DNA of 64,000 nucleotides from Rossellomorea marisflavi (GTDB lineage: Bacteria; Bacillota; Bacilli; Bacillales; Bacillaceae_B), in NCBI GenBank assembly GCA_003667865.1, contig CP033051.1, positions 3,002,501 through 3,066,500 on the forward strand, read 5' to 3'. Position numbers and translations under genes: made by a program. Shown here one piece after another: positions 58,695 to 64,000 of the stretch. The notes beneath the pieces were generated by a model. That model ran no database searches and was not told the DNA's origin. It saw nothing but the letters and a program-made list of their open reading frames with translations. Within the stretch, counting starts at the first letter, position 1, and the number at the start of each line of letters is the position of its first letter.

Positions 58695-59603
58695 ATGAAT
58701 GGAATTCTTCCATTATGGAAACCACGCGGTATGACATCACATGATTGTGTTTTTAAAATTCGAAAAATCTTAAGAACAAAGAAAGTTGGTCATACAGGTA
58801 CCCTTGATCCGGAAGTAACAGGTGTTCTTCCACTGTGTATTGGTAGAGCAACCAAAATAGCCTCCTATATAACAGAGTCTGGCAAAACCTATGAAGGTGA
58901 AGTCACACTTGGATATAGTACAACAACGGAAGATGCGTGGGGAGAAAAGGTAGAGGAAAAAAAGTTAGACCGAAAAATCACTAGAGAAGAAGTATTAAAA
59001 GTACTAAAAGATCTTACTGGAGAAATTGTACAAACTCCACCAATGTATTCTGCGGTGAAAGTAAATGGTAAAAGGCTGTATGAATATGCTCGCGAAGGCA
59101 AGGTTATTGAACGACCAAGTCGTAAGGTTACCATTTATGATTTAGAATTGCTTGAACAATGGGACGAGTTAAGTGGAGATCAACAATCTTTTTCCTTTAG
59201 AGTTTCGTGTAGCAAAGGAACCTACGTGCGAACACTAGCTGTTCAAATAGGAGAAAAATTAGGATATCCCGCCCATATGTCAAAACTAACACGCACTAGG
59301 TCTGCCTCGTTCACTCAAAAGGATTGCTATACGTTTGAACAAATTGAGGAGGCAGTTAAAAATAATTATGTTCATTCTCTATTAAAACCACTTGAAGACG
59401 GTCTTTCTCATTTGCCCAAATGGGAAATAAGTGATACAGTAGCAGAGAAAGTAAAGAATGGAGCACGTTTTGACAAGCCGGAGGAATGGCCTGAGGGAGA
59501 AGAAGTCGTAATGTCATACGAAAACACTTCCATCGCGATTTATCAGGAGCATCCGACGAAGCAGGGTATAATTAAACCTGTAAAAGTGCTATTTAATGAT
59601 TAA
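58695..59603 (+). CDS. truB: tRNA pseudouridine-55 synthase TruB
   Basis: This 302-residue enzyme forms pseudouridine 55 in the T-loop of tRNAs. The catalytic aspartate is D38 in VGHTGTLDPEVTGVLPLCIGRATK. KTYEGEVTLG, QTPPMYSAVKVNGKRLYEYAR and CSKGTYVRTLA are also family motifs. ATG 58695 has TTGGAGG 8 bp upstream. It targets U54/U55-region biology, which is notable beside the loss of trmFO at this locus. Confidence 0.97.
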   Translation: MNGILPLWKPRGMTSHDCVFKIRKILRTKKVGHTGTLDPEVTGVLPLCIGRATKIASYITESGKTYEGEVTLGYSTTTEDAWGEKVEEKKLDRKITREEVLKVLKDLTGEIVQTPPMYSAVKVNGKRLYEYAREGKVIERPSRKVTIYDLELLEQWDELSGDQQSFSFRVSCSKGTYVRTLAVQIGEKLGYPAHMSKLTRTRSASFTQKDCYTFEQIEEAVKNNYVHSLLKPLEDGLSHLPKWEISDTVAEKVKNGARFDKPEEWPEGEEVVMSYENTSIAIYQEHPTKQGIIKPVKVLFND

Positions 59604-59622
59604 AAAAGTAAGGTGAATAGAT

Positions 59623-60570
59623 TTGAAGATCATAACGGTTCATCATCCACATTCATTTTCTACAGATGACTTCCCTCCTTTATCTTTAGCTCTAGGCTAT
59701 TTTGACGGAGTTCATCGGGGGCACCAGAAAGTTATGAAAGCGGCAATACATAAAGCAAAAGAAAACAACTTACAAACGGCTGTCATGACGTTCGATCCTC
59801 ATCCATCTGTTGTACTTGGCCGAAAGCATCAACACATACAGTTCATCACTCCATTACATGATAAAAAGGAAGTTATTGAACAACTTGGAGTAGATTTTTT
59901 ATTTATTGTTCGTTTCACTTCAGATTTTGCTAGTTTACAGCCACAAGAATTCGTTGATCAATATATTATTAATCTTAATGCCAAGCATGTTGTTGCTGGT
60001 TTTGATTTTACATATGGTCGTCTTGGAAAAGGAACGATGGAAACATTACAGTTTCATTCAAGAGAGAAATTTTCGTATACGGTTGTTCCGAAACAAGAGG
60101 TGGGAAATCAAAAAATTAGTTCAACATTAATTAGGGAATCACTTCATAATGGAGATATGATACTAGTTGAAGAGCTATTGGGCCGTCCATACTGTGTAAG
60201 AGGAACAGTCATACATGGTGATAAACGCGGAAGAAAAATTGGATTTCCAACAGCGAATATTGAGCTTGCAGATGATTATATTTCTCCAAAGGTAGGCGTT
60301 TATGCTGTTCGGATTCAAATTAATAATATATGGCATAATGGCGTATGTAATGTTGGATATAAACCTACTTTTAAGACTGAGGAAAATCCTCCTTTATCAA
60401 TTGAAGTTCATATCTTTGATTTTGATGCATCTATTTATGGTGAAGAAGTAAAAGTAGAATGGTTTAAACGGATAAGAAGTGAGCAGAAGTTTAACGGAAT
60501 TGAAGAGTTGATTAAACAAATTGACTTAGATAAACAAACGGCAATTCAGTTCTTTGAGAACTTAAATTAA
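59623..60570 (+). CDS. ribF: Bifunctional riboflavin kinase/FMN adenylyltransferase
   Basis: A 315-residue enzyme that makes FMN and then FAD. The N-terminal nucleotidyltransferase has LALGYFDGVHRGHQKV (about 22-37, HxGH-type motif), MTFDPHPSVVL and FDFTYGRLGKGT. The C-terminal kinase domain (about 185-310) has GDKRGRKIGFPTANIEL and NVGYKPTF. It starts with TTG after AAGGTGA. It is downstream of truB by 19 bp. Confidence 0.96.
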   Translation: MKIITVHHPHSFSTDDFPPLSLALGYFDGVHRGHQKVMKAAIHKAKENNLQTAVMTFDPHPSVVLGRKHQHIQFITPLHDKKEVIEQLGVDFLFIVRFTSDFASLQPQEFVDQYIINLNAKHVVAGFDFTYGRLGKGTMETLQFHSREKFSYTVVPKQEVGNQKISSTLIRESLHNGDMILVEELLGRPYCVRGTVIHGDKRGRKIGFPTANIELADDYISPKVGVYAVRIQINNIWHNGVCNVGYKPTFKTEENPPLSIEVHIFDFDASIYGEEVKVEWFKRIRSEQKFNGIEELIKQIDLDKQTAIQFFENLN

Positions 60571-60576
60571 TATTAC

Positions 60577-60605
60577 TTGCTTTTTCAAACGAAAAGTAGT
60601 ATTCT
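60577..60605 (+). promoter_or_regulatory. Candidate sigma-A promoter of rpsO
   Basis: TTGCTT (60577-60582) and TATTCT (60600-60605) are 17 bp apart, immediately after ribF. Confidence 0.5.
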
Positions 60606-60621
60606 ATATAACGTATGAAAT

Positions 60622-60703
60622 GAACCGTTGCTTGGCTATGCGTCTCTCCAACGATAGCTCAGTAATTGGGGATTTAATTCGAATTAATAGGAGATGAATG
60701 TAA
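60622..60703 (+). promoter_or_regulatory. Possible S15-binding leader of rpsO
   Basis: In the leader CGTTG (60626-60630) can pair with CAACG (60649-60653), while GCTAT (60635-60639) can pair with ATAGC (60654-60658), an interleaved pseudoknot-like set. S15 represses its own mRNA in other bacteria; here this is a suggestion only. Confidence 0.35.
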
Positions 60704-60973
60704 ATGGCAATCACACAAGAACGCAAGAACGAAATCATTAGTGAATACAAAATTCATGACAATGATACTGGATCACCAGAGGTACAAATCGCGATCCTTA
60801 CTGAAGACATCAACAAATTAAACGATCACTTACGTATCCACAAGAAGGATCACCATTCTCGTCGTGGTCTTCTAAAAATGGTAGGTCACCGTCGTAACCT
60901 ATTAACATACCTACGTAATAGTGATGTTACGCGTTACCGTGATCTAATCAACAAGCTTGGATTACGTCGATAA
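60704..60973 (+). CDS. rpsO: 30S ribosomal protein S15
   Basis: The 89-residue length is exact. The signature [48 protein letters not shown] is complete. It binds the 16S central domain early in assembly. The SD TAGGAGATG lies upstream. It precedes pnp in the conserved rpsO-pnp pair. Confidence 0.98.
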   Translation: MAITQERKNEIISEYKIHDNDTGSPEVQIAILTEDINKLNDHLRIHKKDHHSRRGLLKMVGHRRNLLTYLRNSDVTRYRDLINKLGLRR

Positions 60974-60978
60974 GGTAG

Positions 60979-61035
60979 TTAAGAAGGGGGAGAGTCCCTC
61001 TTCTTTCAAGAAGCGGGATTATTCCCGCTTTTTTG
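60979..61035 (+). terminator. Tandem hairpins, terminator after rpsO
   Basis: The first hairpin pairs AGAAGGGGGA with TCCCTCTTCT. The second, AGCGGGA-TTAT-TCCCGCT, is followed by TTTTTG and is the terminator. Confidence 0.88.
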
Positions 61036-61274
61036 TTAGGATTTTTACTTGGTATATTTTTCAAAAATATGCAAGTATTATTTATATATCCAAATGTTGA
61101 ATATAAAAGTTTAAATACTAATGGATTCTTTTATCGGGTAATTGTCTAAAATACATAATATATATGTAAACTTTATATTTCGTCATAATGTTATTAATGC
61201 CAATATTAAATATGTAAGGGGAATGACGATCATTCTACCCCTTATTTGATAGTAAAGAGAGGGGTCCTATATTT
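61036..61274 (+). other. pnp leader region
   Basis: This very AT-rich stretch has no ORF. TTGTCT at 61142 with TATGTA 15 bp on is a weak promoter candidate. A hairpin AAGGGGAATGA/TCATTCTACCCCTT (61216-61244) sits 40 bp before pnp and could be a processing or regulatory structure. Confidence 0.4.
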
Positions 61275-63389
61275 ATGGAACAACATAAACAAACATTTTC
61301 CATTGATTGGGCTGGAAGACCATTAACAGTCGAGTACGGCCAACTAGCAAAACAAGCAAATGGAGCTGTACTCATTCGTTATGGTGATACAGCTGTTTTA
61401 AGTTCAGCAACTGCATCTAAAGAACCAAAACCATTAGATTTCTTCCCATTAACGGTTAACTATGAGGAACGCTTATATGCAGTTGGAAAAATTCCAGGCG
61501 GTTTTATTAAACGTGAAGGTAGACCAAGTGAGAAAGCAATTCTTGCAAGTCGCTTAATTGATCGTCCGATTCGCCCACTTTTCCCAGATGGGTTCCGAAA
61601 TGAAGTTCAAGTTATTAGTATGGTTATGAGTGTAGACCAAGACTGCTCTTCTGAAATGGCAGCAATGTTTGGATCTTCACTGGCTTTATCTCTTTCTGAT
61701 ATTCCATTTGATGGACCAATTGCTGGTGTTGTAGTAGGGCTAATAAATGGTGAATTTATTATTAATCCTACTGTAGAACAACTAGAAAAAAGTGAAATTA
61801 ATCTAGCTGTTGCTGGAACAAAAGATGCCATTAACATGGTTGAGGCATCTGCTGATGAAGTTCCAGAAGAGACGATTTTAGAAGCGATCATGTTCGGTCA
61901 TGAAGAAATTAAACGCTTGGTTGCGTTCCAGGAAGAGATTGTAGCAAAAGCTGGAAAAGAAAAGTCTGAAATCAAGTTATTTGAAGTGAACGCTGATATT
62001 GAACGTGATGTTCGTGAATTGTGTGAACAAGATATGATTAGCGCAATTCAAGTACAAGAAAAACATGCTCGCGAGGCAGCGATCAAAGAAGTAAAAACTA
62101 GAGTGACTGAGAAATATGAAACTGAAGAGGCAACAGATGAAGAGTTAAAGCATGTCAAAATCGTCTTGGACAAGCTTGTTAAAAACGAGGTTCGTCGCTT
62201 AATTACAGAGGAAAAGGTTCGTCCAGATGGTCGTAGTCCAGAGGAAATTCGACCTTTAGCTTCTGAAGTTGGGCTTCTACCAAGAACACATGGTTCTGGT
62301 TTGTTCACTCGTGGTCAAACACAAGCTCTTAGTATTTGTACATTAGGAGCACTAGGAGATGTTCAAGTACTTGATGGTTTAGGTATTGAGGAATCGAAAC
62401 GTTTCATGCATCATTATAATTTCCCTCAATTTAGTGTTGGGGAGACAGGTCCAATCCGTGGCCCTGGTCGTCGCGAAATTGGACACGGTGCTCTTGGTGA
62501 GCGTGCATTAGAGCCGATCATTCCTAATGAAAAAGATTTCCCATATACGGTTCGTCTTGTATCAGAGGTTTTAGAATCTAATGGTTCTACCTCTCAGGCA
62601 AGTATCTGTGCAAGCACCCTTGCTTTAATGGATGCTGGTGTGCCAATTAAAGCACCAGTTGCTGGTATTGCGATGGGTCTAGTGACTTCAAATGGTCATT
62701 ACACAATCCTTTCAGATATCCAAGGAATGGAAGATCACCTAGGGGATATGGATTTTAAAGTTGCTGGGACAGGTACAGGAGTAACAGCATTACAAATGGA
62801 TATCAAAATTGAAGGACTTTCTCGTCAAATTCTTGAGGAAGCTCTACAACAAGCGAAAAAAGGTCGTATGCATATCCTTGAAAGCATGCTTTCAACAATC
62901 CCAGAAACTAGAACTGAATTATCAAAATATGCTCCGAAAATCTTAACAATGACGATTAACCCTGATAAGATCCGTGATGTTATTGGACCAAGCGGAAAAC
63001 AAATCAACAAGATCATTGATGAAACAGGTGTTAAGATTGACATTGAACAAGATGGAACAGTCTTTATTTCTTCCATTAATGAGGAAATGAATAAGAAAGC
63101 AAAAACAATTATCGAAGACATTGTACGCGAAGTGGAAGTTGGACAAATGTACTTAGGTAAAGTGAAGCGCGTAGAAAAATTCGGTGCATTTGTTGAAATC
63201 TTCAGTGGTAAAGATGGCTTAGTACACATTTCTGAGCTTGCTGAAGAGCGTGTTGCAAAAACGGAAGACGTTGTTTCAATCGGAGATGAAATCCTTGTGA
63301 AGGTATTAGATATCGACAAACAAGGGCGTGTTAATCTCTCAAGAAAAGCGGTTCTTAAAGAACAACGCGAGCAAGCAGAAAAACAATAA
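61275..63389 (+). CDS. pnp: Polynucleotide phosphorylase
   Basis: A 704-residue 3'-5' phosphorolytic exoribonuclease. Two RNase PH domains (about 10-225 and 310-545) flank a helical domain. [29 protein letters not shown] and [14 protein letters not shown] are signatures, and [18 protein letters not shown] is near the active site. The KH domain ([23 protein letters not shown], from about 562) and S1 domain ([16 protein letters not shown]...DGLVHISEL) are C-terminal. The SD AGAGAGGGG lies upstream. Confidence 0.98.
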   Translation: MEQHKQTFSIDWAGRPLTVEYGQLAKQANGAVLIRYGDTAVLSSATASKEPKPLDFFPLTVNYEERLYAVGKIPGGFIKREGRPSEKAILASRLIDRPIRPLFPDGFRNEVQVISMVMSVDQDCSSEMAAMFGSSLALSLSDIPFDGPIAGVVVGLINGEFIINPTVEQLEKSEINLAVAGTKDAINMVEASADEVPEETILEAIMFGHEEIKRLVAFQEEIVAKAGKEKSEIKLFEVNADIERDVRELCEQDMISAIQVQEKHAREAAIKEVKTRVTEKYETEEATDEELKHVKIVLDKLVKNEVRRLITEEKVRPDGRSPEEIRPLASEVGLLPRTHGSGLFTRGQTQALSICTLGALGDVQVLDGLGIEESKRFMHHYNFPQFSVGETGPIRGPGRREIGHGALGERALEPIIPNEKDFPYTVRLVSEVLESNGSTSQASICASTLALMDAGVPIKAPVAGIAMGLVTSNGHYTILSDIQGMEDHLGDMDFKVAGTGTGVTALQMDIKIEGLSRQILEEALQQAKKGRMHILESMLSTIPETRTELSKYAPKILTMTINPDKIRDVIGPSGKQINKIIDETGVKIDIEQDGTVFISSINEEMNKKAKTIIEDIVREVEVGQMYLGKVKRVEKFGAFVEIFSGKDGLVHISELAEERVAKTEDVVSIGDEILVKVLDIDKQGRVNLSRKAVLKEQREQAEKQ

Positions 63390-63403
63390 GCTTTAAACAA
63401 AAT

Positions 63404-63438
63404 AAAGACTGTTGGAGTGATTCTCTAACAGTCTTTTT
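63404..63438 (+). terminator. Intrinsic terminator after pnp
   Basis: AAAGACTGTT (63404-63413) pairs with AACAGTCTTT (63427-63436) across a 13-nt loop, with a short T tail. Confidence 0.88.
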
Positions 63439-63518
63439 AATCTTACGGAAAACATCCAAATGTTCTACCTTGTCCCACATTCTCATATGCTGATTATGAG
63501 AAGGAAGGTGAAGAAAGT

Positions 63519-64000
63519 ATGGAAAAAAAACACTTGATTGGCATAAGTTTCATTGTTATTCTGTCAATATTGGTTGTTCAAAATCCGTTATCAAGTCAAT
63601 ATGTATCAAGCTTGAAACAAAGCTCATCCGTTGCAGTCATAAAACAAGAGGATCCGCTTTTAAAGAAAATTACAGAAGAAGCTGAGGTAAGAGAAAAAGC
63701 ACCACAGGATGCAAAGATAGATCCTGTCTGGAAAGCTCTTCCTGGCTATAATGGGATTAAAGTAGATATTGAAGAATCATATAAGAAAATGAAACAAGAA
63801 GGGGAATTTAAAGAAAACCTGCTCGTGTACGAACAAATTCCTCCAAAGGTTCATTTAATTGATTTACCACCATCACCCATTTATAAAGGTCATCCTGAAA
63901 AACCGATGGCTTCTTTTATCATTAATGTTGCATGGGGAAATGAATACATACCCGATATGCTAGAAACTTTAAAAAAACACCATGTCTATGCTACATTCTT
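63519..64000 (+). CDS. ylxY: YlxY-like polysaccharide deacetylase-family protein, N-terminal part
   Basis: The gene runs off the right edge; 160 residues are visible. An N-terminal signal/anchor helix (KHLIGISFIVILSILVV) precedes a spacer with ALPGYNGIKVDIEESYKKMK and then the start of a NodB-type fold (MASFIINVAWGNEYIPDMLETLKKHHVYATFF). The first NodB motif, normally TFDDGP with a catalytic Asp, reads NVAWGNE here, so deacetylase activity is doubtful unless later motifs compensate. The SD AAGGAAGGTGA lies 8 bp before ATG. The position after pnp matches B. subtilis ylxY. Confidence 0.9.
   Translation, partial: MEKKHLIGISFIVILSILVVQNPLSSQYVSSLKQSSSVAVIKQEDPLLKKITEEAEVREKAPQDAKIDPVWKALPGYNGIKVDIEESYKKMKQEGEFKENLLVYEQIPPKVHLIDLPPSPIYKGHPEKPMASFIINVAWGNEYIPDMLETLKKHHVYATF

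Noticed and set aside
62825..63400. 191-codon minus strand frame opposite pnp
   Set aside because: It is a shadow of the well-supported pnp gene, with Ser/Arg-rich composition and no SD.

Overview
The window is a low-GC Firmicutes chromosome segment. Every gene is on the + strand, and the protein content, Shine-Dalgarno (SD) usage (AGGAGG/GGTGA, many TTG/GTG starts) and gene order place it in the family Bacillaceae (Bacillus sensu lato). It follows the sucCD-dprA-topA-xerC-hslVU-codY / fla-che / rpsB-tsf-pyrH-frr / uppS-cdsA-dxr-rseP-proS-polC / rimP-nusA-infB-rbfA-truB-ribF-rpsO-pnp order known from Bacillus subtilis, with some differences. There are no prophages, insertion sequences, tRNAs, rRNAs or CRISPR arrays.

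Layout. 1-1811: end of the TCA-cycle succinyl-CoA synthetase operon. 1891-6456: DNA uptake and topology genes (dprA, topA) and the recombinase xerC. The tRNA-methylating gene trmFO, which sits between topA and xerC in B. subtilis, is absent and replaced by about 470 bp of AT-rich non-coding DNA. 6476-9327: the HslVU protease and the nutrient repressor CodY, closed by a terminator. 9328-10068: a long regulatory region carrying a recognisable cyclic-di-GMP class I (GEMM-I) riboswitch with a downstream terminator. 10069-38630: the fla/che operon. It encodes the basal body rod, MS ring, switch, type III export apparatus, hook and cap, the chemotaxis phosphorelay, the flagellar GTPases/ATPases FlhF/FlhG, sigma-D and SwrB, plus three small genes of less certain role. 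38779-42026: ribosomal protein S2, EF-Ts, UMP kinase and ribosome recycling factor. 42376-53148: undecaprenyl and phospholipid precursor synthesis (uppS, cdsA), the MEP pathway (dxr), the site-2 protease RseP, prolyl-tRNA synthetase and replicative polymerase PolC. 53463-60570: the nusA-infB translation and ribosome-maturation operon plus truB and ribF. 60704-63389: rpsO and pnp. 63519-end: the start of a YlxY-type polysaccharide deacetylase-like protein.

The strongest unusual signal is non-coding. The fla/che leader has the conserved GEMM-I core (CGGCAA ... GAAGCCACGGACCTA ... TTTAGGTAGCAGGGTTGCCG). A candidate antiterminator pairing overlaps both the aptamer P1 strand and the terminator, so the architecture predicts that high c-di-GMP stops transcription into the whole flagellar operon. 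Inside the same operon, swrD has its SD separated from its TTG start by a perfect 13-bp hairpin, and swrB is preceded by mutually exclusive hairpins that resemble an attenuator. Together these suggest several layers of RNA-level control on motility here. Other points of interest are a perfect-consensus cre box before topA, an HslV with glutamate at position 2, a FlgD with tandem C-terminal repeats, a Fur-like box at the uppS promoter and a GC-rich palindromic intergenic repeat before proS.
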